Origin: Calliopsis andreniformis
Lineage: Eukaryota > Arthropoda > Insecta > Hymenoptera > Andrenidae
DNA length: 64,000 bases
Assembly (NCBI RefSeq): GCF_051401765.1
Contig: NC_135073.1
Span: forward strand, 9,424,001-9,488,000
Direction of reading: 5' to 3'
Position numbers and translations under genes: made by a program. The notes below the pieces were generated by a model that saw only the letters and a program-made list of their open reading frames with translations, was not told the origin of the DNA and did not search any database. Positions 1 through 14,180 of the stretch are shown in pieces. Numbering within the stretch: position 1 is the stretch's first letter; every line of letters starts with the position of its first letter.

Positions 1-1237
1 CAGGAATCACACTCGAATTACACTCTAATTTCAGACTCGGTACAATTTAACGCAGCTAAAGCAAACATCGGCTTCTTGCAGATTTTTGTGTCATCAAAAT
101 CAGATTAAGCTTCTGTTAAATTGGGCAGCTGAGATGAACAGTGGTCTCGAGCAATACAGGAATCTTTTGCAACTGGGCCAAAGTAACCAGTGATCAAACA
201 GAAATTCAGTTCGATTTAACTTCTTGTAGCTTCCAACTTCTCGGTACAACTTCCCTACACTTCTTCCAACGAAGGTAGAGCGCAACATGCTCACAGCCGG
301 TTTCCATCGAACGCCTAAACGCGCAGAGTGAAACACGAGAACGGTGCTCCTCTCGCGTCCATCGTTTCACCGTAGAACACGAGTCGCTCGATTCCCAGCA
401 GGCAACGCGAGCGCGCGTTTTCGTTCAAACCGCGGAGTAAATCTGCGCGCCGCGCGCGATTGTTCCCGATAGGTGCAAAAATAACAGTAAATCGTTGCGG
501 TTGCGCCGAGGAACGGCGAATTGATTTTTCAGGGAGTCCCTAGTCTCTCTCGCGACCACAACTCGCTCTTTGCTTCGGAACGAAACGATCGATCCACGCG
601 CTTGGTCGAATAGACGAGCAATTTCCGACATGAAAATCCTTCTGCTGAGATTGATGGTGGCAAGAAACGTTTTAGCGTCTCCTTTTTTTTCGTGCTGAAA
701 CTGGGAACGAGTTTCGGCGAGTTTTCGAACTGAATTCGACGAGTATTGTTCCTTTTGGTATCGAATTAGTACTAAAGGAGTACACGAATTAATAAGAAAG
801 GGCTGTGAATAAATTAAATGCTGTATCACACAGTAGAAGTGGTTTTTTAAAAGGTGCATAATGTATTTTTTTATGTAGGTACGTGGGAAAGTCAAGCGCA
901 GTGTTTTGTGCTAAATGAGATTAGGGGAAGCGATTTTCTTAAGTACTATTATAGCGGATGTGTAATCATCTACCATGAAATAGCTTCCTCTATCACCTTT
1001 AAGTTTATGTAAAATATTGACTGATAATACTAACGATACTCTATAACTCTCGTACGAGACTTCTTTATCTGATATTCTTGCCGTAAATAATTACAGTACG
1101 AATCGTCAGGAGAAAAGCTTCCTAAGTGTACTGTGAGCTTTTGCTAGTCAGAAAGACTTGTTAAGTTGAACACATCAGTACTTCATATGCCTGGCTAGAA
1201 GCAGCAGTTCATAACACATTAAACTACTGTATATCTC

Positions 1238-1400
1238 AAAGACTTGAAAAGCTTAAAAATTCAAAACTAAAGATTAAATATTTGAAATTAGAATTAATAA
1301 CCAAAATATGAGAGTATTCAAAACTAAATTATTCACTTCAAAAATTAGAATATCTAAAAATTATAATTCTAAAAAGTTGAATCCTTATAAATTAAGATAT
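1238..1400. repeat. Degenerate AATATTTGA-type repeat
   Basis: Variants such as AAATATTTGAAATTAGAA and ATTCAAAACTAAA alternate over about 160 bp. This is a more decayed relative of the 57200 array. Confidence 0.45.
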
Positions 1401-1787
1401 TTGACGTGCTCCACAAACTGGCAGTAATCTCATTAAAAAATGACAGTAGCAGTTAAAAAGTTCCCACGAGGGAATCTCCAAACAACGAACTCAAACATCG
1501 CCATACCATCGCGTACACTTCCCAAGTTCCCACCATTCTCATCTCAAACTCAAACATTTGCATCCAGCAACGTCAGAACGAAATTACGTTAGAGAAAGTA
1601 CAGTTTTCCTCTCCCTCGGCCCAGAGATAACGACCGCGACTGAAACGTTGAATCTCCCTCGAGCCGCAAATGATGTGTTAAGTGGGCGCGTGACGTGAAG
1701 AAGCCAGAGCCTCTTTGCACCGCGCTCAGACGGCGCAGCATTGACCGCGAAACGTTCGATTCGTGGAAATGTGTTGAATAATCTCAC

Positions 1788-1983
1788 CTGCGATCTTCCT
1801 CTCGCGCATTCGACGCCAGAGAGCCTCGGCTTTCCGCATGGGCCAATTCTCCACCTTGGCGCTGAAGCTGCGGAAGAACTTGTACTCCTTGAAGTGCGAC
1901 ATCCTCCTTCCGCCGCCGTGGCTAGCATCGTCGATGCCACCAGAACCAGCCGGAGTGGAAGGTCGACCCTCCTCGGTCGACAT
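1788..1983 (-). CDS. ATG-initiated coding exon of an unrecognised protein
   Basis: From the ATG at 1983 the frame gives 65 codons plus one base and ends at an excellent donor, GATCGCAG|GTGAGAT. The peptide begins MSTEEGRPSTPAGSGG, continues through a Gly-rich turn to MSHFKEYKFFRSFSAKVENW, and ends in a strongly basic helix (MRKAEALWRRMRERKIA). Only this frame combines a protein-like sequence with a splice donor. The frame is also open upstream of the ATG to 2097, reading a Lys/Glu-rich stretch (KLEGKKGTTEKLHKIYRKM), and a possible acceptor GCTCAG ends near 2070, so it could be internal. A second in-frame Met at 1902 is an alternative start. The family is not recognised, and no continuing exon was found between 1 and 1780. 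Confidence 0.55.
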
Positions 1984-2159
1984 CTTCCGATAGATTTTGT
2001 GAAGCTTCTCCGTTGTTCCCTTTTTCCCCTCCAGCTTCGCCGCGTGTCCTTCCACGCTTTTCCTCGCTCGAGCAATCTGAGCGAGCGATTCACGCAATTT
2101 TTAGACACAACCCAGCTCTCGCGGTCGAAGCATCCAATCGTTCGAGATTCCTGAACGCG

Positions 2160-5100
2160 TAGATCATAACGTACATCATTTTTGCTTTTAGCGATTTAAT
2201 CAAGATTCCGCTATTTTAAGCATCTGAGATCCTTGAAGACGTATTTCGGTGTCTCGGGTCGTCTCGGCGACGTATACATTTGCGAACCGCTGTTTGACTA
2301 GAGGAATATTAATTGGCGACGATGTATATTCCGAGGCGTGTTTGACTCATTCTTCTTGCCCCGAAGAATTTCGTTTGGAGAGCCCCGAGAAACCCTCCAC
2401 GTGTTCCTTGAAAAATGGACCACTTGTTGCGGTGGCTTCTGATGTAATCCTAGATTACGGTTTCCGTACTTTCAGCTTGAACGCCTCTTTTCAGGGAGAC
2501 GGTGTTTGAAAATTGCTCGACGAGTTTGTACAAATTTTGTTTTCGATGCATATCAAGCCTCGGGCTCTTCTAAGGATTTTAAAATAGTAAATGCTGGCAA
2601 GTTGACGTGAACACGAATCCCCGTTATTTTATGATTGACGTGAGTAGCCCAAATTCATTCACAAGTTTTGCACTTATCGTTGGTTCGATCCTCCAAGTAG
2701 TCTGGCTCAATCAATCTTTGCACTCTCATTGATGCCCGAGCTAATTGAGAATCTCGTGTCGCCTCGTTAATGACATCGCCTGAATCAAGCTACACTTTGT
2801 AACGAACTTTCACTTCCCTTTTAATCTCTACTCTTCTCTTGATCTTTTCCTCTCATTTCCATCGCTTTCTGTCTACTGTTCATTGGATCAGTTTTATTTC
2901 GCAGCTCTTCTTTCATTTCTTTGTTCCTTTTTTCACAATGAATCCGTGTCCCTGGCGTGCTTAATCAATTCGTTCCAACTTTTATCGCGTTTTTATGTCC
3001 TTTCGAGACGATCGAAGCAGCTTCACGCGATCCTCTGCTGGTATTCGTAGCACGCTACGGAGGAATTCGCGAAGGTGGACAAGAGTCGTTCGTGGAGAGA
3101 AGCTCGCAACAGGTGCGAAAAACTGCGAACCACCTCGCATTATTTCCTTTGAGGACTCATGCACGTCGAATCGATTCTTTCCCGCACTTTCGCCGAACAG
3201 TTATCTGTTGTTCCCTCGTATTCGGTCCCACGTGATACATTCTTCTCGGTGCAGGCGACAGAACTGACTCGAACACGGAGACCCGATTGTTGGAAATTGG
3301 AGCAGAATGAGTCTCTTGAGAGGAGAAAAATTTGTAAACCTGATTTAAGGTTTCAGAGTGGTAGGATGAGAAGAGTATGCAGCGATTGAGGATATTTTAA
3401 TAGAAATTTAGCAATCCTTGAGCATCCCTTTGATTGAATTGTCTATTTCGTGTGCGTTGGTATGTAGAGTTCAAATAATCTTTTAACTAATTTAATTAAC
3501 CAAAAATTTCTTTAGTGTAATTATAAGTACACTGTAATTTTGTTACTATAATTTCACAAGAAGTAAATTTGTTGGGCCTATAAAGCAGATCATTTCAGAT
3601 GTCTTCATTAGTTAGAAGCTTAATTGCAGTATATTTTTACATTTTAAGGAAGAAGGAACTTCCTTTCACTTGTCATAGAAAATATTTCTCATCCTACACG
3701 TAGATAATCCTGTACTTTACGTTCGACGAAGAAATTTATCGATAGGAATATTAACCACCTAGCCAGACGACGTTTGTTTGCGAACGAGGAAATATGTCCT
3801 CGAAGTGTCTGGGATATCGAAAAACGAACCACAGAACTCACTTTCCATCATCAGGGGATTTGCAATACGAGGAGACGAATGTGCTTGCGTAATACTTCCT
3901 GTCAAATATTGACTCGCTACCGGAAAAGGCAGCGGAAATTCGAGACGATGATTCAAACGTTTTGCTATAAAGCGTCTCGATGAATTTCCTTAAAATTTGT
4001 TTCATATTGATCCATCACTAGGTAGCGTTATTATTGCTTCACTTCACGGGTTAATAAACTACAGAAATACATGAAACACATACGGGCGTAGAATAAAATA
4101 GTAATTAACAAAATTCATTTAATTTACGAGTAATACAAGAGAAGAGACATTCAAATCGTCAATGATTTGTCGAACTTGTTTCACCAGTTTAGTATACTTC
4201 ATTCATTAAATCAGCCTCAGTTGGAACTGCACGAATTTGCATGAAAAGTCAAGACTGAATTAATAAGATAGCTAGAAACACACAGAAGACTTAAGAATTA
4301 TGGAGATGTAAACGACGACAGAAGTCAACAAACTTTACAGTCCACAAAGACTCTACTAAATCAAAATCAAGCTGTTCTGTCGTAATATTACTACCCAATT
4401 TACATTCAATTTTTCAGGTATCTACCACACTCGCCGACTGACAGAAATGAAATAACACAAGGGATGCCTCATGAAGCTCCAAAGGAGCCGAACAAGCTCA
4501 ACAAATCCAAGTATTCAATAAATTGAAACTACAAAGGGCTCCAGTTGTCAGGAAATTCGAGGAATCTTGTAAAGGAGTAGAAGAAAAATCGTCGTGCTAA
4601 TCCCGCGTCAAAGAGAAAGCCTCGCTTTACGGACTGTCCATCGAGCAAAAGTCAGTGAACGTTAACTCGCGTGCACGTTGACGCATAAAAGCGTGGCTGC
4701 TGGTTCGAGGCTACTTGGCAGCTCTCGACGACGAACGCCAGAAAGATTTATCGCCGTAGGCGCGGTGTATATTGTCGAAGGAAAGCGGTGGTAATCACGG
4801 TGCCTAACGAGCGATTTGTAGCACCTCGAACAGCAACCCCAGCCTTCAACAGGTCCTGCCGCCGATATCTCTCGGGGACATTGTTTAATCGCGCTATCGA
4901 ACTTTCGACTCCACCAACGTTGCCTACACATGCCCGTGACCCTTGGACAATCTATAGGGAATATTCAGTAATTCGTGGTAGAAACCTAGAAACCAAGGTT
5001 GAAGAATTTTCTATCTCAGAATCGGTGAAAAATGTAGAATGAAGACTTCTAATAGGGTGCTTCCTTTAGAAGAAATTGGATTTAAAAACTGTTTCATAAG

Positions 5101-8100
5101 TATTCAGAATGAAAAGAGTTTTCTAGTGGGATGGACTCAAATTATGCGATTCGATTCATTTACATAAAATTCTAAAAAATTTTAACTAGCCGTTTTCTAG
5201 AAAGAGAACCGAAGAATAATACTTTTCCAATTCTGATAAAATTGAAACTCTGAAATTCGTATTTGAAGTACATACTGAACATCGACATAATTGATGCCTA
5301 GTACTTTTTCTCAAGTACTTCTCTAATTACTAAATTTGCAGTTCTCTCGAAATTAAATAAATCACACAGAAAACATTACAAATTCGTTTCCCTAAAACTT
5401 GCCAACTAGAAAGTCAAAGTCCAACACAGTTTCAAAGAAACATTTCACCCTTAGGTTCCGCCCTTAAATCTAGCCTATTACAGTTAGATATTCCAGAAAG
5501 AATAAATTCTTGCGACACAAAAGGGAGAAAAATGAAACAAATTCCCTGGCCAATTAAACGAGGTTTACGGAGGAACCATAATTCTGATAATTATTCCCGT
5601 ATTGTCGTGGTTTTTATCGCAGAAGTTCCTTTAAGCTCACTCGAAACTTTTCACACGGATATGGAAGGATCGTGGGCTGGTTTTTCGCGGTGGTCGCGTA
5701 ATTACCGCAATCAGATCTACATAAAAATAAAGGGGAAAAGCTGTGCCTTTAACGTTCCCCTGTTTTCAGCTTTCGGTCGACTGCCCTGGGCAGTTGGCGG
5801 CCTCCCAACCCTCGTTGCGGAAGTTAACGCAACGTGCCCTTCGTGAATAACTAGCTTGCGGGCTAACAAACTTCCACGGTACTACTCCTACCGTAATTTA
5901 GCTACCAGAGACCATGGTTTTATAATGCCTTTCCTGCCTCGTGCTCGTTTTAAGTCAAAACGGATTTCGTTCATCGTTTTATGTGACAAATTTTTTAACT
6001 GTGTTACCATAAAAGGGGTAATTAAATTCTACGTATTAGAATATAAACTGATAGGATCTGTAGAATATTTTGATTAGAAACTTTTGAATTTTCTCTATTA
6101 CGTCTAAACTATGAAGGGAGTATTTTAATAGATCAGAGATAGCCAGCTCATTTTAATGTATGAGAGATACCCATCTTCTCATTCTCACCTTAATTGTGAA
6201 ATACTAAATCAAAGATTAAACTTTTTAAAAATCACATTAACAAAAAATATATTACGTCAATCCAAATCTAAGTCTCGAGTCTCTGAATCCAAAGTTAATT
6301 TTCTACTAAAAAGAAAATCGAACTCTTTAGAAAACATTACCAATTGCAACTGTCATTATTACTACCCAAAAAATCAAATCTTCTATCTAAAGGAGTCTTA
6401 AGTTCCAAGCTATTAAGTAGAAGAATCGCCTAATTCACAATTCTTCGAAGTCTAAGTTTCATCAGTAGCAATGGTGAAACGATCCAGCAACATCAGAATG
6501 AGCCGTTCAGTTTATGCAAATTATCGTCACTTTCTCGGGCACCGTCGCCGCTGTCGAACAAGTCTTCGTCGCATTGTCACCGACAGACCCACGAAGGAGG
6601 CTATTAGCGCGTGTTCACTGCGTCTGACACTTCCGGAGCTATTCTACTTCGCCAAAAAATCAGCCAGCTTAATTGCCTACGCTTGTCGGATCGGTGGGCC
6701 GCTAATTGTCGCGTCGCCAGGGAATTAGACGTTATTCTTCGCGATCTCACATCCCGTAGGAGCCCACCGACCACTGTCTCATCGAAAATAAGCATCAATG
6801 AACTCATCCGTTACGGTTTCATCGTACGACTCTCATTGGACATTCGCGATCGATTTCTCCGACCGTGTTCGCCGTGAAAAACACACCGATTGATAAAGAA
6901 CTATTACAACTTGCACAGAGATTAGCTTATCTACTTCGAGGGATTTTTCTGTATTCTACATCCTCTCGATCGGCGTGCCGCGCGACACAGGAATATGTGA
7001 CACTTCGTGTTTGCTGATAACAGAAAGGTAGACGGAATGATCGGTCGTGGAAAAAGGCTCGCTTCTATGAATGGCTTGTGAGAGGCTACGAAGCGTGGGT
7101 TTCAGCGGAGATACGTGGAAAACGTTTCTTCCTCTTCTGTGGGTAACGGAGAAAAGTATACAGTGACAGTGTGCACTATTTAATGCAGTTTCCTTTACTA
7201 TAGGTTCGCTGGGACTGTCGATGAAAACAAATTTCCATAGAACTATAAGAAGACATACATTTTTAAATAGAACGTGAGATTAAAGACAAGTTTTTTGAAG
7301 AAACCAAAATTGAGCTAATGAAACTTTGTTCTATTTTCTAAATGAGAAGGATTCTTCTAGAAATTCAATATAATTAGTATTATTGTCAATCTAATTGTTT
7401 ACCGACTCACTGTCTTGTCAAGTGATAGATGCCTGTAAGATTTTTATCTTAAAAAATTCGAAAGAAAGATGAATATTACTACATTACTAGGAACAGAACA
7501 GAAGAGATATTTTTCACAAATTGTTTACTCATATTACACGCGATCTAAAAAAATATTCCTCGAATATTACCAGTCAGATATTCCTCGAATATTAACAACA
7601 TCAAGAGACACAATGTTTCCTGTTCGTTGAGGAGGATTGAGTCGAGCGGTCATTAACGAGCTGAGGAGAACCCTGAAATCTAATTTTAAGTGAAACTAAT
7701 TGCCGTCGTTTATTAATATTCATAGTGTCGTCGCATTGAGGGACACGCGCATGGAGTGCTGTGCCAAATGCTTTCTTTCGCCCATTATTAATAGCGATAG
7801 AGAGGCAGGTGTCATGAACGCTCGATTAGCGCTCTATCATTCGTATGGATTGTTTATAAGCTAGCAAAACTGGTTGACTAATCGGCCACACTTGTGAAAT
7901 CGTCGGTGGCGGTACATGGTCGAGAACCAGAACTCCTTGACAAACTGCAGAGATCGTCAGTGAGTTGCAAGGAACATTTGACTTTCGGATATTAATGAAA
8001 TAGTGCTTGGCGGATTCTACAATCTTGCATCGAAGAACGCGCCAGCAAATATTCATCAAAACTTGTAAAGTCCTCTTCATGTGCTATGCCTTATCTACAC

Positions 8101-8349
8101 TCTTGTTCAAAAATATTGAGACACCTATTTCCAATGAATTTTGGAATATGAAGGATCGATGTGAAGTCAATTATTCTTACAATTTCAGAATATATAATAA
8201 AATTAAAAAGAAAATACACTATGTTTATTCGACAACAGTATCAAAAATTTGATAGAATGACTGTATAAAACAAAACAAGATAAAAATGAAGAACAATAAA
8301 ATGGCATTCGAGGTTCCGTTTTCCATTTATTAATTGGTAAAGAAAGTCT
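2160..8349. other. Non-coding AT-rich stretch
   Basis: Short open frames occur in small GC-rich patches (about 3000-3300, 4660-4930, 6470-6880), on both strands at once and without splice support. A Tc1/mariner-like TTCAAAAATATTGAGACACC lies at about 8105-8125. No gene was seen. Confidence 0.4.
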
Positions 8350-8445
8350 AAAAATGAAATGTGGTTTCCCTACGCCTGACCTCGTATCCTATGTCAGTAG
8401 AATAAGTCTTCTAGTCAGACACATTTCACAAGTAATCTATTTAGG
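8350..8445. mobile_element. Family A MITE fragment
   Basis: Only the core is recognisable: CAGTAGAATAAGTCTTCTAG, then TCAGACACATTTCACAAGTA, matching the interior of the complete copies. Neither terminal repeat is clear. Confidence 0.5.
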
Positions 8446-9389
8446 GAATATATAAACTCTAATGTGATACAGAACAAAATACTTAGTACTTAATGTAGCT
8501 CATTAATACTTTTCTAGTATTTTCCAGACATTTGTTATGATCCAGTGTTTTAATACTTCTGAGCGGGGGTCTATGTCTGCTTAACAAAGCTGCAATTTTA
8601 TAACAAAAATGGATTGACGAATTTTAATAATTCACAAAGAAAATTAGAAGTTAGAATTATATGTACATTATATTCAAATAAATAATTGCTGTAGAATAAA
8701 ATGCTTTCGTGTAAATAAACGAATTTTCTTCAATCCTAGATAGATTGTAGTTTGACTGAAGAAGAATTAACAAAAATATTATCGAGTTTTAGAGTCGAGG
8801 AGTCGATGGCTACTCCAAAACTCTAACGAGTGTCAAACTCTAAGGGGCACACCGGGAATGAACTTAACCAGTGGAACGATCGAACGGATAAAAATAGCCC
8901 TCCATCGCGCCGAAAATATAAATTTCTCGAAAGTGTAATCGTTTCGAAGGGACTGAGCCCCTTCGGTACAAAATTAGCGGACGCCGATTCCGTTGCTGAT
9001 TCACTAATATTTGGGGCGTTGTTTAGAATACTGACGAGGCTGCTTTCGAAATCTGTTAATTAAATTTCCGTAAAACAGTTTATGATTCTCTATAAAATTT
9101 CACAACCCAAATTTTCAAAATGAAACGTTCCAAAATTTCTTGCAAACATTATCTAATATCTACAAAATATATCCAAACATAATAAAAAAATATCAGCACG
9201 CCAGCCAGTGTCTAACCAACTAATATAAGAAAATCTCACAAACACAGACCATTCCAAATGCATCCACTAAAACTTTCGCCCCGTTCGAATCGATACGAAC
9301 TCAACCTTCAGCAAGAAAAAATTCTATCGACAGAAGTTCATCCGACGAACTTTCCCAGAATCAATCCCAAATCCCAGTCAAAGTCACCA

Positions 9390-9980
9390 TGCACCTTTTC
9401 CCGAGTGGCACTTCGCTCCCTCTAATCGGCAAAGTTACTTCCTCTCGCAAGCGAAACTGGAACGCAAACAATCCGCGGGAATTCGGAAGAGCAGCGACCG
9501 AAACCGATGACTTTCCTCAAAATTGGCGTCGTTACCTCGCCTCGACAGATAACACAACCCGCGACTGTTCCCAGCTTCCGGCCGACCTACTTTCGATTTG
9601 TCAAAGCGCAGCCGAGCCTCGGCGGCAGGCAATTTTCTTGGACGTAGTCGGCCCCGACCGAGCTCGCGCTGATACAATGCCCAAGGAACATCGAATACGA
9701 CGCCTTTCTCTCTATCGGCGACCAGACACAGGGCGCTCAAAAGCGAGCTGCCCCGACGAGCTCGGCTAATGGCAAGATTAAACACTTCCCGGGGCGGACA
9801 ATAACGGCGGTTATCTGCCGTCACGATCGAGAGATCGATCTTAATTCGGTATTGTTACGAAACGTCGTACACGATTGACACACACGCGACGGATTCCAGA
9901 CCGAAACGTCGTCTCGTCGACGCTAGCGAGAGGACGCCGAGCGAGGGGAGCGACGTTCGCGAAGCGGCGCAATTAAAGCC
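9390..9980. promoter_or_regulatory. GC-rich island, probably non-coding
   Basis: Two overlapping frames are open here (126 codons plus strand from an ATG at 9389, 129 codons minus strand). Both are rich in Arg, Ser and Pro, and they overlap base for base. No splice sites or homology favour either, so I treat the block as conserved non-coding or regulatory sequence. Confidence 0.25.
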
Positions 9981-9984
9981 GATC

Positions 9985-12900
9985 GGGCCACCGACTTGTC
10001 CGTGGAATTAATTGATAGCGAGTTGCATAAAGTGAAAGCAAAATGTCGGGCGAAAACCTGGATATTCGTGTCTTTCAGAAGAGGCTCGCCTCGAATTCGA
10101 TCGAGGAGAAAAATGAACGGGGAGGCTGGGAATTGAAAGTCGATGAGTGGCACGCTTTTTCGAGCTTCGATTCGATTTTTCGCGGGATGGAATTTTTGTG
10201 GAAATTAACTGTAGGTTCTCTTTTGCGGAATTTTCTTTTGGAGGAATTTTTGCTGATTTTTTAAATACCAGAGGATTATTTTTAATAATGGAAATAGTTG
10301 AAATTTCTTGCGAATTTTTAGAAGTATTTGTAACTGAAAATTTGATTGATGAGTTAATAAAATTCTGAATGCAGATTATCTGTCTTATGAAGCTATGGAA
10401 CATTCTCTAAAATTATAGAGGTACGTGAGTATCGAATAGTTTCAACCACCTTACGGTGAAAATTCAATTCACGCGTGAAAATAAGCTTAAACGCAGTCTC
10501 GACTACTTAATTACGAAAGGAAACGCAGTAGCGTCAGTCTGGCGGAGAAGCGTGACGAGACATAAAAGCTTCGGGAGGTTTATAATATGTACGAACTGCG
10601 CGGCATGCTCCGCTCCAAATATGCATTTACGCTCCAGTATCAGAACACAAAGTCTCATACTTTCGTATTCAATATTTATTCAAGCGTGCTCTTCCAGGAA
10701 AGACGTATCCATAGGCGATCCCTGTCGTCGTGTTTCATGAAAACCCTTTGAACTTTACCAAGACATTTGTTCGAAACGCGCGTTTACCGAGGACGCTAAC
10801 GACTCTTCGAAATTGAATTTCCCGCCTACACAGTGTTCAATGCTGCCGAATAGAGATGTACGTTACACGAGCGTACAGCGAAATCGAATTACAGGGTCGC
10901 AAGAATACAATTTCTAGACGGTGCCTGGAATTATTAATCAATAATCTCGTGTAATGCTCGCTGAATGAATGTCGCTCGTGCACCTTTGAAATGCGTGGGT
11001 GTAGCCGATGGAGAAATTGTTTGAAATTAACGCGTAGCAGATTTCCATCTCCTTTTTCAAGTTGTGATTACTGGTAACGAGAAAGGAACACTGCATTTCT
11101 TTTGCACAGGAAATTACAATGGAAAATATGAGAAATGCAAAATATTGAAAACTGGAAAATATTGAAGGAAGAATACTGAAAATTGTAAAATTTTTAAAGT
11201 CAGAAAACAGGACGTTACTACTTAAACGAGTAATTTAAATTCAAAATTAATAGCACTGGTTTTGTTAAATATTGTCTGCTAAAATAATTAAAAAGATCGA
11301 GCTCAGTATACTCTCTTAAAATATCTTCAAAGGAAATGTACCAAAATGCACACAGGTCGATTTTCATGCGCATGCAATTAGTTGAAGGCATAAGTGGCGT
11401 TCCAAGACACAAATTGACAGTGCGGAGACATTCGAAATTCAAAGTGATTGTGATTGAACCTAGGGAAAACTTCAACGAAATAAGCGTCGAGACGAGGAGT
11501 CGCATGGGATAAACTTAATAAATGTCGCGATCGTCTAACAGGAAACGGACGAGAGATAATAACCGCTGAATAATTAGAACGAAACGTGGATAGAGTAGGG
11601 AAGGGAATTAACGGCTGATAAATTTTGTAAGCTTCAACGTTCCGACTGTCAATAAAGTCTGGCTCTTTGACTCCGTGTCACAGGCACGGTAAATATTTTA
11701 TAAACCGCGAGAGAGTCAGCCCCATCGATCGCGATTCGCAAATATATTTAACTCCGTCGACCAATCTCCTTTTAACGACGGGTAAAAGGCACACATGCCG
11801 AAAATTTATGGTGGCGAACGTTTTTAATTGACAGAGACCTCTTACTGTTGAGCATTTCGGCTGGTTATCGACAGCATTCAACTTAGTTTGATTGGAAATA
11901 CTTGACATTTGGAATTATTATTGAAAAGAAAAATCTATTCTCTACCTTCAATTTTGTTAATTTACTTAAAAGGGAAGGTAGATAAAATCGTTCTATTAAT
12001 GGAAACATAGTATTCGTGATAGGTGTATATAAATACTTATTTAGTTCATCATAAATGTGTTAGTGATCTTAACAGCTGGAATATATTAAAAATGTATGCA
12101 ACTGGCGAAGAGTATGATACGAGTGAATTATAGTCGACGTAAATGCATTTGCGAGCAGAAATTTGACCAGAGTTTGAATGATTCATGAGCATGATAGAGT
12201 GGTTACTAATACTAAATTTAAGGGACATTTTTGAATTATATTTTTGAAATCTGAACCCAGATACGTAGATATGGGAAGACAAAAATAAAAACTAAAGGCT
12301 GGAGTAAATAACAAAAAATTTCATTTTTATCTACAAGAGGCACTAGTTATTTGCTAAAGGTAGAGGGCTTACTAATTAATCGATCGATCGGTTTATTATG
12401 TATCCAATCCATAAATATCTCCAAGTTTAAAATAAGCAACCATATAATTCTCTGAAAATATCAACGGCAATGAAGTATGCGGATAATCACGAAAGAGTAC
12501 GCTAAAAAAGGAACCATTCTCATCACGAACAACTGATTCAATATCTCAAACGCGACTATAATCAAACAAAGCCAGACGTGCTGAACATTCTACAAATATT
12601 ATGGATTACGACTCCTTACGTGTACTATTTGAGTCGAGCATTGATAACGCCCCATAAGCTAAAAATGTTAAAAAATATCCCGATGTTATTAGAAATAACA
12701 TTTCCCTAAAAAAGGTTGAAACACAATTTTTTTTAGACTATGATGGTTAATACCTGCAATATTTTTAACCTTTTTGAGTTACTCTCCTTCCCTTGTTAAA
12801 AGCCTCTCCTTTAACAACAAAGTGTTCTCAAACTTTGCGTTACGTATAAAATTTGCGGTAAATTAATAAGGATTCGCCTGAAGAAGGAGTACCTTTTGCA

Positions 12901-13430
12901 CAAACTTTAAGCACAGCTCGGTTCTACAAGCTCAACCAGCAAAGAATGTTTCAAGCTTCGAAACAAAGACGAAACACCTCAACTTTTAACGAGCCTGGAT
13001 AATATTACCCTCGGCAATTCAATCTTCAGTTACTTTAAGAAATTAAGTCAGAATAAATTACGAAAACTCAATATCAATCAACATCAATCTTTAACAAGCC
13101 AGTAAAAGCAACCATCAGACAGGTGCAAAAAATATCAAAATTTTCCAAAGGGGCAAGCATGGAACAATTCCACGCAGAAATGAAGCGGCCTCTCGACACC
13201 CATAACCGAAACCGTGTAAATACAGCGAAGTGCGTCGTTCCGATGGATTTGGCGCGCAAAACCGACCACCGAGTCTCCACTGGCACACGCACTTAACGCG
13301 CAACCCTCCCGAAACCTTTCCAAACATCTCCCGAGACAAACTCCACCAACCATCAAGGAACCCATGTTCAAACGATTCTCATTAAAAACTGTCGACCATC
13401 CCCTAAACCTAAACAGGACGTAAAATACGT
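9985..13430. other. Non-coding stretch
   Basis: AT-rich sequence with small mixed patches. No frame longer than about 130 codons and no paired splice sites were seen. Confidence 0.4.
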
Positions 13431-13439
13431 AGCGATGGA

Positions 13440-14180
13440 CCGCGCGGAAGGGCAGGAGTTCAAAGCAGCGTCAGGCTGCGCGTCTAGCTAGGGGATGCGT
13501 TTCAGAATTTTCAGACGCAAAAGGGGTGCCCAAGGTACACTCGATACCGCTGCATACTCTTCGTCGATCGATTCTCGTGGTTTTCGGCGTGTCGACGAAC
13601 GTCGAGAGCACTGGTCGTGTGATCGATACCTAAAGGAGCCGCGTGGAGGTCCGCTCCGTTCGACGAGGATCGCGCACAGGCCGCGGCGCGAACGAGAAGA
13701 CGAGCGTGAACGAAGAAAAGGGAGCCTTCCTCGAGGAGGCCTCGACAGCGCGTAGAAGCAGGCTCGAGGAGCGAGACGCGCGCGTCGCGAGTCGCGTGGA
13801 CGCCGCTTGGTGAACTGCGGCCAGCGCCGCGGTGCCCGTGATAGCGACGACTGGCACCGTGCTCCATTGGCCGATGGGACGAAAGCCACCGTCCGCGCCG
13901 CCGTCACCGCCGCAGCGCAAGCGTCTCTCGTCCACTTTTTTCCCTCGCGAACCGATCAAATCACCTGCTGCTCTGCTCGATACACGCGCTGACACCGCGT
14001 CTCCGCTCGCGATGCCAGCCGTCTCCAAGTGGAAACGATCTCTCGCGTGCCGGACGAGATGGATGACCATTTTGGCGGAGAAACGAGGACTCGATCAAGG
14101 GTTGGCTCGGTGTGATTTGAATGACGGGTTTGGGGTGGAGGAGCTTTGGGGAAGATGGATGAGGAAACAGTGAGAGGTTG
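13440..14180. promoter_or_regulatory. Strong CpG-rich island, likely promoter or 5' exon
   Basis: This is one of the most GC- and CpG-dense blocks in the window. Frames on both strands are open for 100-146 codons and Arg/Ala/Pro-rich, which is expected from GC content alone. An ATG at 13495 opens MRFRIFRRKRGAQG on the plus strand, but no acceptor or donor supports it. GTAAGG near 14237 is the best plus-strand donor nearby. I read it as a regulatory island or untranslated first exon of unknown strand. Confidence 0.35.

Noticed and set aside
425..895. 156-codon minus-strand frame with an internal ATG at 631
   Set aside because: The only acceptor nearby (CCCAGTTTCAG) gives a phase that does not follow the exon ending at 1788, and part of the frame is AT-rich and hydrophobic.
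9389..9824. 126- and 129-codon frames on opposite strands
   Set aside because: They overlap almost completely in a GC-rich block where stops are rare, and nothing favours either as a gene.
13488..14173. Several 80-146-codon frames on both strands
   Set aside because: All are Arg/Ala/Pro-rich and mutually overlapping, as expected from CpG-dense DNA.
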